64,000 bases of DNA from assembly GCA_015680685.1 (NCBI GenBank), contig MNCI01001451.1, forward strand, positions 1,088,413 to 1,152,412. Direction: 5' to 3'. This DNA comes from Gnetum montanum. Taxonomy: Eukaryota > Streptophyta > Gnetopsida > Gnetales > Gnetaceae. Position numbers and translations under genes: made by a program. Below, piece by piece: positions 1-10,115 of this stretch. The notes below the pieces were generated by a model. That model was not told the DNA's origin. It searched no databases and worked only from the letters and a program-made list of their open reading frames with translations. Every line of letters starts with the position of its first letter. The stretch's first letter is position 1.

Positions 1-368
1 TCAATGTTATTCCATGTGCAGGCATCGTAGAAGGCTAGTAAATGTTGATGCGGATCTAAGTCATAGCCTCCTAAAAATTTAGGAAAGTTATTTAAATCGA
101 GCCTGGGTAGTCGGCTCTCTTTACGATGCCTACGTGAGATTCGAACAGCCTCTTGTATTTGCGTTAAGCTTGTAGTGGCTAGTGGGGGTTCATCTTCATC
201 AGGTACGTTAGGCTTTCGTGCATTGTAATGACGTTGTTTTTGTTCATTCTTATAGGAAACTCCCACTTCAGGTTGTATACTCCAACTATCATCGTCATAT
301 AGCTCATTGGTTCTCCAATGAACATCCTCACTAAGTGTGGCATTATTATCATCTTGTAGGAGAGACAT
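1..368 (-). CDS. gag: gag N-terminus of Ty3/gypsy element E1, open to window edge
   Basis: A reading frame starts at ATG (plus-strand positions 366-368) and stays open for about 122 codons to the window edge. It begins MSLLQDDNNATLSED and has an acidic, low-complexity N-terminal third. It then reads KESRLPRLDLNNFPKFLGGY followed by DLDPHQHLLAFYDACTW, the pattern that opens Retrotrans_gag domains (a basic stretch, nFpkFxGgyDpdpHxhLxaFydac). Gag packages element RNA in cytoplasmic virus-like particles. The PBS and LTR lie directly upstream on the minus strand, so the start is where a gag start should be. Unlike every other gag in the window it has no stop or frameshift, and it keeps many CpGs, so it is the youngest-looking copy. 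The start resembles E4 gag (MSSSDRTNNALS) more than E2 gag. Confidence 0.8.
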   Translation of the reverse strand, partial: MSLLQDDNNATLSEDVHWRTNELYDDDSWSIQPEVGVSYKNEQKQRHYNARKPNVPDEDEPPLATTSLTQIQEAVRISRRHRKESRLPRLDLNNFPKFLGGYDLDPHQHLLAFYDACTWNNI

Positions 369-485
369 GTTGTGCGTGAATTTCTGTGACTTTTTATAAT
401 TTCTTTTTTTTTCTAAGAGATATATCGTTAAGTTCTTTATAGCGACCTTGTATGATTTAACTAATCTAGATAACTAGCACCATCC

Positions 486-503
486 CCGGCAACGACGCCA
501 ATG
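486..503 (-). promoter_or_regulatory. Primer-binding site of E1 (tRNA-Asp type)
   Basis: Minus-strand TGGCGTCGTTGCCGGGGA sits one base inside the 5' LTR. It pairs with the 3' end of plant tRNA-Asp(GTC) (ending ...TCCCCGGCAACGGCGCCA) with a single mismatch. This primes minus-strand DNA synthesis and fixes the element's orientation. tRNA-Asp priming is known for Athila/Tat-type plant elements. Confidence 0.85.
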
Positions 504-846
504 ATGAGTGGTGAGGTACCCCTACACTCAACCATACGAAACGAGTGTCGCACGCGCGATCCGGTCGAACTCTGCAGATGGACTAGTTGTGGTATCTAGA
601 TAGTTAGCCTTAGGTCGCAGTTCGCTGTCTTCCCATCTAGACTAGTTTTGCATATGTCACGTATGGTTTAGTCTAGATTAGGTGTATGATGTATTCCTAA
701 TTCTATCGCTACTTCTGAAGGCAATGGAAAATAATATTAACTAATCTAAGCTAAGAGGAAAAGGGTAAGAAATCTAATCTAGCCTAAGTGCGATGAGCAA
801 CTGATTCCTTGATCAACCGTACACATCTTGGAGTTCGTGCACGACT

Positions 847-967
847 GCCACTGGGACTACCAAGCATAGGCCTAGGTACGCCACTGGGATTACCAAGCGC
901 AGACCCCAAATATGCCACTGGGTTACCAAGCGTAGATCCCCCTAGCTACACCATTGGGCTACCAAGC
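847..967 (-). repeat. Four imperfect 18-19 bp repeats inside the E1 LTR
   Basis: CCACTGGGATTACCAAGC-type units start near 847, 880, 914 and 950, about 34-36 bp apart. The same motif occurs two or three times in every other LTR of the family (E2, E3, E4, E6 and the solo LTRs), so it is an ancestral part of the transcribed LTR that changes copy number. Confidence 0.85.
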
Positions 968-1364
968 AGTCACACTTAAATGCTCGTAATCAAGTTGAAC
1001 TCGTTCCGCTTCTAGGAGTGAAAGGTTTGAGAGACTAATCGCGATAAGTAACCGATTCCTTAACTAGCCGTACACACCCGTAGATGCTCGTAGTCAAGTC
1101 GTACTTACACCGCGCTATGAAAGCAATAAATAACATTAATTAAATAACAAATAAATAAACTAAGTGAATGCTGCAATGATGAAGTAATCTCGATCTTTAT
1201 TGCCAGTCATGTGCGTGTCCAAGTACGGCACACTCGAATAAAGACACCGTACAATCACATTCTCCACACTGCGAGTAGACACGGGAAAATTCTAACTCTG
1301 GAGGGATCAAACTGCCAAAGCTTTGCTACACTAAAATTGGGATCCCAAATAAGGGAGAGCCGCC

Positions 1365-1446
1365 TCTTATTTATAGACATGGCGGCTGACTGCGATATCG
1401 CATACGCGATATCGCGGGGGATGCGATATCGCGTACGCGATATCGC
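1365..1446 (-). promoter_or_regulatory. U3 core promoter with GCGATATCGC palindrome array
   Basis: Four perfect copies of the 10-bp palindrome GCGATATCGC lie at 1392-1401, 1406-1415, 1423-1432 and 1437-1446 (starts 14, 17 and 14 bp apart). They are immediately upstream, in element orientation, of the TATA box at about 1365-1375. The placement suggests binding sites for a dimeric factor, or a methylation-sensitive enhancer. That function is inference; the array and its position are seen directly. Confidence 0.8.
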
Positions 1447-1498
1447 GGCCGACGCAAACCGCGTCTCATTAGAAGTCGAGGACGAGCTTTTATTCAGT

Positions 1499-2269
1499 CA
1501 TGGGGGTATGATGAGCCACGATCTCACGTACGCGATATCGCAGCCCATCGCCATGTGTATAAATAAGAGGTGACTTTCCCTTATTCACTCATGTAGAGTT
1601 AGTCCTTGAGGCAAACTATAGCAGTTTTACCATTCTAGAGTTAGAATAATTTTCATGTGCCTGTAGTAGGAGTCTCAAAGTGAATGGATCTTTATTCAAG
1701 AAAATTGTACTTGAGCACACATTTGTGTATGGCAATAAAGATGAAATTTTTGATAAAACTTGTAGCATATGGATTAAGCTAAATAGGATTAAATTATTGT
1801 TAAATGTTTAAATGCTTTCCTAGATAATTAATCTCTCTCAACCCTTGAATCTCCTAGTTAAGTGTATTCAGTATGACTGCTTCGAGTACATGTGTAACGT
1901 TTGGTAACCTAGTAATGAGTAGTGTTTGGTAATCCCAGTAGCGTTTCATTGCTTCAAGGTGTGTGTGGCAAGTGGGAATGGATACTGGCGCTAGGATAAT
2001 TAAAACTTAGTTAATGAATAGTTAATGAAAGTTAGTCATTTAGTCTCTTCACCTTTTCCCTCTTAGCATAGTCATTAAAAAGATAAAAGTTATAAAAATC
2101 ACATGCCTCAAACTTACTTAACCATACAACCGTGAAAATACAAGTAAGTTTGGGAGGACAATGATTGGTTAACCTTAAGTATTCCATTAAGGCACGTAAG
2201 CACTTAGTCCTTGGAGTTCAACCGGATCGCATGTGAGATGCTCGTATTTGTATGGTTGAGTGTAGGGGC
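1499..2269 (+). repeat. Plus-strand TGATGAG-family 3' LTR with polypurine tract, 3' end truncated
   Basis: A short tract CATGGGGGTA (1499-1508), matching the base preceding the 3' LTRs of E2 and E4, is followed by TGATGAGCC at 1509. A TATA box (GTATAAATAAG, about 1557) and one GCGATATCGC palindrome (1532-1541) follow. The R/U5 region ends with TTGTATGGTTGAGTGTAGGGG at about 2269, where the expected TACCTCGCCACTCATCA is missing and a copia LTR begins. Bases 1472-1508 are the last internal bases of the same plus-strand element. E1 therefore appears to have inserted about 37 bp upstream of this 3' LTR. Confidence 0.78.
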
Positions 2270-2891
2270 ACAATGATGTGGTTATTGCCTATTGACATGA
2301 TGGCTAATGTGGCATTGACATAGCATTGATGTTGTGCTTATGTGATGCTAACATGACATTGACATGGTGATGATGTGGTGTTGACATGGTGCTAATGTGA
2401 TGTGTTGACCCCTGACATAATTGTGTTGACTAATGACATTACCACATTGATCAATGATATCATTGCATCGACTATTGACATCATGACATTAACTAATGAT
2501 GTCATCAAGTTAACTACTAACATCATTGTGTTGACTGCTAACATCATTTCATTGACTAGTGACATGATGCATTGAATGATGATGTAGTTCTTTGAATACT
2601 AATGTGATGCTTTGATTGCTAACATATGCTTTGACTGCTAACATGGTGCTTTGACTATTAGTCAAAGGTTGATAAGAACTTTGACTAACTAAAACCTCTT
2701 AATCTAAACCCTGTTTTCTATAAATGAGGAGTTGATTCTTAGGTTTTTCAATGTGCTAGATACAATGCTGCTATTAGATTTAAATTTAGAGATCATTTGA
2801 AGGTACTTCTAAGAGGTAGTGATTATTTAATAAATATTCACATCTTTATTCTACATCAAACACAAGGCTTTCCCAAACCATATCGCTTACA
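2270..2891 (+). repeat. Copia-type LTR, copy 1, with degenerate minisatellite
   Basis: It matches 8206-8632. The first 400 bp are degenerate tandem units built from TTGACATGGTGCTAATGTGATG-like words. The last part (TTCTACATCAAACACAAGG...TCGCTTACA) is the conserved LTR end. A PBS-like sequence follows at once, so this is a 5' LTR. Its own 5' end is cut where the gypsy LTR stops. Confidence 0.65.
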
Positions 2892-3013
2892 TTGATATCA
2901 AGGTATTCATAAGCTTGTGACACCTAAAAAAAGCCTCCTCCTTTTAGGTTTTTAGAGAAAAAAAGAAAGGATGTGGGATTTGGTCAACTCTAATAGCACA
3001 CTAATGAGTTGAA
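2892..3013 (+). other. Copia PBS-like site and 5' leader, copy 1
   Basis: TTGATATCAAGG (2892-2903) resembles the initiator-tRNA-Met PBS TTGGTATCAGAG used by copia elements. The next ~110 bp (AAGCTTGTGACACCTAAAA...) match the leader of copy 2 (8646-8757). Similarity stops abruptly after AATCAT near 3013, where the minus-strand copia element starts. Confidence 0.55.
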
Positions 3014-3024
3014 TCATTAGACCT

Positions 3025-3124
3025 GTGTTTGTCAATATTTCTTCAAGATGGGTTATGTCATCATTCAAGAGTGAACAAAGAGGTTTATGTGATCTTAATT
3101 GCATACTGATAAATAATTCCAACA
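3025..3124 (-). repeat. Possible short 3' LTR of the minus-strand copia element
   Basis: Read on the minus strand it starts TGTTGGAATTATTTATC and ends ATTGACAAACA, with TG...CA termini. Immediately upstream on that strand is a purine-rich tract (AAGGGGAAGC) typical of a polypurine tract. At 100 bp it is very short for a copia LTR, and I found no second copy at the other end, so it may be a truncated LTR. Confidence 0.45.
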
Positions 3125-3235
3125 AGCTTCCCCTTAACATTAAGGTCACACAAGAAAATAAAGAACTACTACAAGTGTTTCAGCTGGTGCAAATCCACCT
3201 TTTATTTCTAAAAGTTATTTTATTTCATTAATTCA

Positions 3236-4670
3236 TTAATTATTTTCCTTAACCTTAATATCAAGGATATTCAATTGCTCTTGTAGCTCTTCAAATATTC
3301 CTTTATCTAGAGCCTTTATAAAGAGATCCACTAGCTGACATCTAGTGGGATAATATTCATCAAAAATTAGACTAACTATAACCAAATCATGAATAAAGTG
3401 AAACCTGATCTTAATATGTTTTGTTTGAGCATCTTGTATGGGATTTTTTGTCATTGTAATTACTAATTGACTATCACTAAGTACCTTTATAAGTATTTTT
3501 ATTGGAATGATGAATTCTTTTAATAACTTTTTGAACCATACTAATTGTTGACTTTCATGATGAATGACCATGTATTTTGCTTCTACTATGGATATTGCAA
3601 CACTTGCTTGCTTCTTACTACATCAAGAAAATAGACTACCACCAAGCAATAGGGAATAACTAGTAGTATAGTTATGATCATCTAAATATCCAGCTCAATT
3701 AGAGTCAACATATGCTAACAAGTCTAGATTATTATTAGCTTCATAAAAAAAACCAAAAGAACTTGTACCCTTAATATAATGTAAAATTATTTTTACAACA
3801 AGAATGTGTAAATGAGATGATGAAGTCATAAACCTTGAAATCACATTGATTGCAAATTGAATATCTACCTGGGTAGTCATTAGATACATCAAACTTTCCA
3901 TCATTGACCTATACAAATGATCATTCCTAGGTTTAACATTAGTAACCTTAGATAATTTTGAACTTATTGATAATGGTGTGCTAACTGGCTTACTGGTGCG
4001 CAACTCAAACTTTTGAAGCATACTTTCTGCATATTTTTATTGGTTCAAAAATATTCCATTGTGGAACTACTTAATCTATATACCTAAGTAATGATATAAT
4101 AATCTCAAATCTATCATTTCAAATTCCTGCATCATATCCCTCTTAAACTATTCAACTAGCTTATCATTAGTACCTCAAAATTTAATATCGTCAACATATA
4201 TCATGACCAAAATCATGTTTCTTTATTTTACTTTCCTATGAAATGTGTTTTCTAAAAGAGCATTTCTCAAGTTTTTCTTTTGTAAATAGCTATCCAATCT
4301 AGCATACCAAGCTCTAGGTGCTTGTTTTAAACCAAAAAAGCCTTTTTAAGTAAATAAATCTAATTTTCCTTACCTGATACTACAAATCATCCAAGTTGAT
4401 TGTTATAGACTTCTTCATCTAAGAAACCATTTTAGAAATTTTATTTCACATCCATTTGATATACTTTGATTTTGATTTTTGTAGCATATGCTAAGAATGC
4501 TCTTACTAATTCTAATAGGGCAACAAGTTCATAGGTTTGACCATAATGTATACCTGCTTCCTACACATAACCTTTCACAACCAATTGATCTTTATATTTT
4601 TTAATTATATTATTGACATTATATTTTTTCCTAAAAAAACATTTAGTACCAATGATATTTTTTTTGAAGG
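3236..4670 (-). pseudogene. pol: Copia reverse transcriptase and RNase H remnant
   Basis: From 4670 downward the minus strand reads GTKCFFRKK and DQLVVKGYV (start of the RVT_2 domain), then VYQMDVK and NGFLDEEVY, then the catalytic box YVDD, still intact at 4187-4198. The region 3695-4021 carries the RT/RNase H connection (RTSKPVSTPLS, DIQFAINVISRF). The frame 3236-3571 is a clear copia RNase H C-terminus: QQLVWFKKLL, SDSQLVITMTKNP, TKHIKIRFHFIHDLV. The domain copies element RNA into DNA and removes the template. Numerous in-frame stops (for example near 4425 and 4540) and frame changes make it non-functional. The RNase H stop near 3236 is followed within about 110 bp by the purine tract and the LTR-like end. 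Confidence 0.85.
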
Positions 4671-4959
4671 TAATTTGACTAACACCTAGGTTTTTTTATT
4701 TTCAATTTGTCTAATCTCTTCTTGCATAGCTTTAATCCAATGATCATGTTGGGCTGCATATTTATACTTTATTGGATTTGAAACTAAACTTAAGAATAGA
4801 TTTCCTAAGTTATCAACATCATGTAGTTCATGCAATTGACTTCTAGTTGTTACACCTATATCTAAAAAACTAATAACTTTTTTTAAATCTACCTACTGTC
4901 TTACTCTTGAGTGTTTGTGATCTTATGATGGATGTTGAAATTGTTGTTCGGCTTCAACA

Positions 4960-6200
4960 TTGGATTTATCCTCATCTTCATTATGTTCATCTTCTACTTG
5001 CATTACCTTTTCATCATCATTGGAATCTTCACTCTCTCAATTTATATATAGATTATTCACCTTTTCATATTCTATAAATTGCACATCACAACTCTCTACA
5101 TTCTTTTGTGTGGTTATTTTAAAACATCTATGATCTTTAATTGTAATTGAATAACCCATAGTGGACTTTTCATTCCATTTAACACTTCTTGGCCTTACGT
5201 TTTTTGCAAAACACTTACAACCAAAAACTCTTACATAAGAGAGATTAGGTATTTTTTCATACCATTTCTCATATGATGTATAGTCTAACATATGCTTAGA
5301 TACCATTATATTTTGGAGATTATTTGTTGTGCTAAGTGCCTCTGCTCAAAATTTATTTTTTAAGCGAGCAGCATGAAGCATGGTTCTTGCTATATCTATC
5401 AATGTTCTATTCTTCTATTCAACAACAACATTTTATTCAAGAGTGTAGGCAATGGTTTCTTGATGATGAATACCTTGTTTTTGCATGTACTCTTGAAAAT
5501 AGTTAGCCTTACACTCTCCCCCTGATCGGTGCAAAGAATCTTTATTTTTGCTCATGATTCCATTTCTACTTGAACTTGAAATTTCTTGAAATATTCTAAA
5601 TCTTGATCTTTTCGTTTGAGAAATATACATGAAAATATATTTAGCAATAATAAATACAAATAATAAGATACCTACGTCCATTTGAAATTTTAGTCTACAT
5701 GAATCCACACATATTTGAATGCACTAATGATAAAATATGAGTATTTCTTCTTTCAACTGTAAAAAAGGATATTTTAGTATGTTTTCTTGTTATCAAAAAT
5801 TTGCATTTATTCAATTTATGAACTGAAAATTGTGACAAATCTTTTACCATGTTTTACTTTAAGAGCATCTCCATATATGTTGATAAAACATGTCCAAGTC
5901 TTTTATGTCATAGCTAGAACTCATCCTAGGAACCTGAAATCAATGTTTTAGTATAAAAATTTTGTACAACTTATTATGAATTTTTGGAATTTCCAATATT
6001 GCATCTCCCCTTATTAAAATGCATTTTCCATTTTTGAAAATTTTATGAAAACAATTTTCCTCAAATTGATCAACACTGAGCAAGTCATGTTTCAATTTTG
6101 GGATATAAACTACATCATCTCTCTTTATATCATCATTGTTATGATTTTTCATAGTCAAAGTTCCTATACCTATCACATTACCTTCTTTGTGACCTCCAAA
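4960..6200 (-). pseudogene. pol: Copia integrase and protease-integrase junction remnant
   Basis: The frame 5940-6176 reads DDVVYIPKLKHDLLSVDQF, the conserved stretch after the copia protease (nVlyVPxLkxNLLSvgQl). Near 5430-5480 the integrase-core end GIHHQETIAYTLE is followed by a broken NVVVE-KNRTLID, which holds the third catalytic acid. The frame 5037-5306 is the integrase C-terminal part: YEKWYEKIPNLSYVRVFGC and a GYS.........CF block. Integrase inserts the cDNA into the genome. The frames are split by stops, and the N-terminal zinc-binding region is not recognisable. Confidence 0.8.
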
Positions 6201-7520
6201 TCAAAATTTTCCACAATCAAAATATCTAATCATATGAAACAACTCTTTTTGTTTTATCATATGTTAAGAAAAATGATTATTTATATACCAATTTTTCATA
6301 TCAACACAAACTAATGCTTTAGAGAACTTACCATTTACTATTTTTGTGATGGTAAGTTGGCATTTTTTTCTTATCTTTCTTCATTTTCTTATTTTGGTTC
6401 CTCTTTCTGTTGACTTTTTGCAATGTTTCCACAATAATTTTGATTTCAATATGGACAATCTATTTGCAAGTGGCCTAGCTCACCAAAAAAGCAACATGCA
6501 CGAGTTTTTCTTTTGAAAGTTCTTCCTCTTCCTCTTCGAAAAAAGCTAGATCCTTGACCTTTATAACTTGTTGACTAATCATTCCTCTCCTCAAATGATC
6601 TTCTTGCCTAACCACTACTTTATCCTTCATTTTCTTCCTCTCCTCTTGAAGATTGACCAGGGTTCCATCTTCCTCTTCTACCTTCATTTCTATCAAAACC
6701 TCTTCCTCATCCTCTATAAGAAATGTTAACTTCATATTCACCTTTTAAAGTTCTAGTTACTAAAAATTCTCTTACATCTTTTTCATTCCTTTCCTTCATT
6801 TAGAGTTCATATTAAAGTAACCTTCTAATTAACTCATCTATGGATATCATATCCAAATCCACAAAATTTTCCAAACTAATAGAAATTTGTCATATGCCTT
6901 AGTCAAACTTCTAAAATTTTCAAAATAACTTCTTTCTATTCTAATTTATGAGATTGTACCTTCATTGCATTTAGCAAGTCTTGTACCTTTTGAATATATT
7001 CTTCCACATCTTCTTCTTCTTTCATACTCATGGTTTCATACTGAGTCTTCAATGCTTGCCACTTAATTTTTTATATTTTTTTAGGTCTCTGAAACAAAAT
7101 ATCTAAACCATGCCATAATTTTTAAGAACTAATATACTTTTGTACCTTTTTAAATTAATGATCATTCATGCTAGTAAATATGATAGTCTTGGCCTTGCTA
7201 TCCTCCATTTCGGCTTGTTTCTTTACCTTCTTTCCTACTTCATGTATGCCAAAATTCATGTTTTCTACATCTATCAACATGCTATCCCATACATCTTGAG
7301 ATTTTAAATAAATTTCTCTACATATTTTCCATGTGTCAAATCTATCAACTTCAAATGTAGAAATCATACCTTTTCCCATCCTTGAAAAATAAACCAAAAA
7401 ATACAATTTTTGACTATTCCAAGACCAAATGAAGATAATTGAGAACGTCAAAAGTGAGCCCAACAATCCCATAGAGGATAGAAATCTTGGAAATATTATA
7501 AAGTTGATTAAAATCACATT
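6200..7520 (-). pseudogene. gag: Copia gag remnant
   Basis: Near 7400 the minus strand has FEVDRFDTWKICREIYLKSQ and DVWDSMLID, matching the copia gag opening (F-G-x-NY-x-W-x-x-kMk-x-YLks-x-dLW). The middle section (7000-6780) keeps gag-like wording for repeated hydrophilic helices. A basic/acidic segment at 6475-6741 precedes a broken zinc-knuckle-like area (CHFFGELGHLQID, about 6450-6495). Gag forms the particle shell and binds RNA. It is too frameshifted to translate. Confidence 0.65.
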
Positions 7521-7560
7521 AGTGCATAATGTAAATGTAAAGAGATGCCAACATTCAAGC

Positions 7561-8039
7561 TTTAAAATAACTCATGAATCAAAGTTGTGCAGATAAAATT
7601 GTATACAAGGTACCACTATAAAATAACAAAAAACCTTAGAAATATGAAATCACTAGGCCATTCTCACATGGATTCAAGCCTTTCACATTCTTAACACTTG
7701 CCTTCTCCTATTTTTTGTTTTTTTAAACCTTTTCTCTCACTCTTTTGGCTCACTCACCTTTATTGTTTTCCCACAAAGTGCATATTTTAAAAGGTATATA
7801 TAATAAGAATGAGGCTATAAAATAGTGCAATGATAGCATGGAATGCCTAGATAAGATCCAATTTATTTGGTATTATCACATAAATTTTGGTCTTTTCATA
7901 AATATTTTTATTTTGAATGTTTCCATCTATGCAATACATGATAAAGTAAACAAGAAAAATAAAATAAAAAACAAGTTTATGGTAGAAAAGATAAACACCA
8001 TCAAAAATAACAATTTCATTTTTGGTGAAGATGAAATTG
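7561..8039. other. AT-rich stretch, no gene recognised
   Basis: This lies between the copia gag and the second plus-strand copia LTR. I see only AT-rich sequence and pyrimidine runs. It could hold remains of the minus-strand copia 5' LTR or the start of the plus-strand LTR, but I could not define either. Confidence 0.5.
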
Positions 8040-8632
8040 AGTTCATGCTTAACATGGCAAGCTCGTGTAACCCATTACGAATGTGGCAAGCCTATGGGAT
8101 CCATTGCTAACATGGTAGATCTTATGGGATCTACTGCTGATGTGGCAAAGATTGTAAGACCCATTGCTAACATGGTAGAGCTTGTGGATCTATTGGTAAT
8201 GTGGCACAATGATGTGGTAGTTGCCTATTGACATGGTGGTTGATGTAGCGTTGACATGGCACTAATGTTATGTTGATGTAGTGCTAACATGGCACTAATG
8301 TGGTGATCATGTGGCATTGATGTAGTGTTGATGTGATGCATTGATTGTTGGAACTAATGACATCACCATGTTGATCAATGATGTCATCACATTGACTGCT
8401 AACATCATCTATCTCTGATGTCATTGAGTTGATTATTGACATCATCACATGGATTGCTGATGTTGTGCTGTGACTACCAAAATGGCACTTTGATTTTTTG
8501 TCAAATATTAATGAGAACTTTGACCAACTAAAACTTTTTAATCTGAAATCCATTATCTGTGATTATTTTCATAAATATTGATCGCTTTATTCTACATCAA
8601 ACACAAGGCTTTCCCAAACCACATTGCTTACA
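8040..8632 (+). repeat. Copia-type LTR, copy 2, with tandem repeat section
   Basis: The first part (8040-8200) has about 40-bp units such as CCATTGCTAACATGGTAGA that are missing from copy 1. From CACAATGATGTGG (about 8206) to CATTGCTTACA (8632) it aligns with 2270-2891, including the TGACAT/TGATG minisatellite and the terminal TTCTACATCAAACACAAGG block. The left boundary is approximate. Confidence 0.65.
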
Positions 8633-8890
8633 CCAGTATCTTGGTTTTTGATAAGCTTGTGACACCTAAAAATAAAACCTTCTTCTTTTAGGTTTTAGAT
8701 GGAAAAAAGATGTGGGGTGTGCTTAGCTCTAATTGCACACTGATGAGTTAAATCATAACATAATTTCTTGAACTTTTCAAATTTAGGAAAAATGGAACCA
8801 ATGCAAATATAAAACTCTTATTGCCTCCACCCTTCATTCCTTATGATGTTGCAAAAATTGATGGGTCTTCAAACATGAATACTATAATAC
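8633..8890 (+). pseudogene. gag: Copia PBS, leader and gag start, copy 2
   Basis: PBS-like CCAGTATCTTGG (8633-8644) and a leader matching copy 1 are followed by ATGGAACC at 8792. The start codon is closed by a stop within seven codons, but the next frame reads LLLPPPFIPYDVAKIDGSS, which looks like a copia gag N-terminus. After about 8890 the similarity cannot be followed. The call is weak, resting on position and this short peptide. Confidence 0.4.
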
Positions 8891-9389
8891 CATGATCAAG
8901 TTTCTAAGGTTTATTACGAATTTGTTTTGCTTTATTTACTATAATGGTGGTGGTGACATCAAAGAAAATATGTTTTTAGCCACTCAACTTTATTTTTTTG
9001 TGAGAAATTCTCATCTTATTTTTCTTTTTTAGTATTCTTATTTTCTTAAATTAATTGGCTTGTATGGAAGGCATTATTTTATTTTGTATTGAAAGCTCTA
9101 GTATCTCCAATTTTATATGGCCTCTTTTTTCATTTTCTAGTTTTCTAAAATTTCAATTTTTTCTTTGATATGGTTGATAATGTAATCAACTTTTAGTCTT
9201 TTGGATGTGTCTTGGCCACCATAGAACTAGGTTTAGCTTTCATAAAAAAAAATCCAACAAAAATAAAAAATTCCTAAGAAATGGAAAATGTATTAAAAAT
9301 GGAAAATTATGAAAAAATGAAAAAAATTAAAAATAAACAAAAATATATAACAAAAGATTAAAAATGCACTTATAAAGTGTAGTTTGCTA
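8891..9389. other. AT-rich stretch with A-rich tract, no gene recognised
   Basis: No coding pattern seen. Bases 9240-9360 are strongly A-rich (runs of AAAAAT and GGAAAA). Part may be 5' flank or leader of the endogenous pararetrovirus that follows. Confidence 0.5.
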
Positions 9390-10115
9390 TGTTTCATTCT
9401 ATGGATTTGGAGATTGTGTAAGTCCCACCGAAGCTAACAAACATGCATTAGGACAAAGAGATTTCACTTCTTGTTATGAACAAACATCTACAAATTCTCA
9501 TCATGGAATTCTTAGGTACATTAACTATCTCATACTTTGCTAGAATATCTAAATTCATTTCCAAGGTTGATTTTTTGAAAACTCTGGTTTGATCTATATG
9601 GTATAGATAAATTTAAGTTTAATCTTTCATCCAAAAGCTTTAAAAATTTTTAAATAGATATTGAGGTTTCAAGTCAAGGGTTCATCTTGTTTACCTTAAC
9701 TTTTCAATAGGGATGACATACATAAGTGGCAATCTATGGAATATAACTATATTAATCTCGCAACAATTTCTATTGTAATCCATCCAAACTGCAATTACAG
9801 ATTACAGTGCCCCTATTTCATCACTCTTCTTGATAGAAGATTAAAGAAATACAAGCAAGCTATGATCTCATAAGCAAAAGGTCACTTATATTGTAATGAG
9901 TGCATCATCACATTACCCAGTATCACTACGTCACTTAATGATGTTAATATATTAAAGTCCTTAATGTTGGTTATTTATATTATGATATCTATGGAAATAG
10001 GATCTGTATATGTTATTATAGGATTGCATTTTTGTTTTTGCCTATCCTCGATAGTTATCATTCCAACCTTAATCCCCTTTAGGTAATAGGTTATTCAAGC
10101 AAGTACCTCCAATTT
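9390..10115 (+). pseudogene. Endogenous caulimovirid, movement-protein-like part (left piece)
   Basis: From about 9610 the plus strand reads through a 30K-superfamily-like movement domain: FNLSSKSFKN, then DDIHKWQSMEYNYINLATIS, then a section with a conserved LLDRR, a GxLYCN-type motif near 9890 and a late (M)EIGS near 9990. In caulimovirids this domain heads the polyprotein and forms tubules through plasmodesmata. Scattered stops and frame changes show it is an old, dead copy. The frame stops at 10115, where E2 is inserted, and resumes after 20035. Upstream of 9610 the assignment is weaker. The family is inferred from this domain together with coat, protease and RT in the right piece. Confidence 0.65.

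Larger units (their letters stand above)
505..1471 (-). repeat. 5' LTR of E1 (TGATGAG family)
   Basis: On the plus strand it runs from TGATGAGTGGTGAGG to GTCTCATTA, the family's terminal inverted TGATGAG/CTCATCA with one substitution at the outer end. In element orientation U3 holds a palindrome array, then a TATA box (TATAAATAAG, about 1365-1375), then transcribed R/U5 with repeated GGTAATCCCAGTGG motifs, then the PBS. It is rich in CpG compared with the other LTRs. At 967 bp it is the longest of the family here, mostly through extra copies of internal repeats. The outer flank (1472-1476, GAAGT) should be one copy of the target duplication; its partner lies outside the window. Confidence 0.88.
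3025..7560 (-). mobile_element. Decayed Ty1/copia retrotransposon
   Basis: On the minus strand, gag-, protease/integrase-, RT- and RNase H-like remnants occur in the order GAG-PR-INT-RT-RH, diagnostic of Ty1/copia. Stops and frameshifts break every domain. A possible 3' LTR is at 3025-3124; no 5' LTR or clear PBS was found beyond the gag start near 7400. The element lies between two plus-strand copies of a different copia LTR. Confidence 0.8.

Noticed and set aside
484-505. tRNA-Asp 3'-end-like sequence
   Set aside because: Only the 3' 18-20 nt match, at the inner LTR edge; it is a primer-binding site, not a tRNA gene.
1211-1573. 120-codon plus-strand open frame
   Set aside because: Lies across the U3/R part of the E1 LTR and into the opposed LTR; open by chance in CpG-rich sequence, no family match.
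2270-2680. CRISPR-like or satellite array
   Set aside because: Units are degenerate, without constant repeat and variable spacer; it is a minisatellite within a plant copia LTR.
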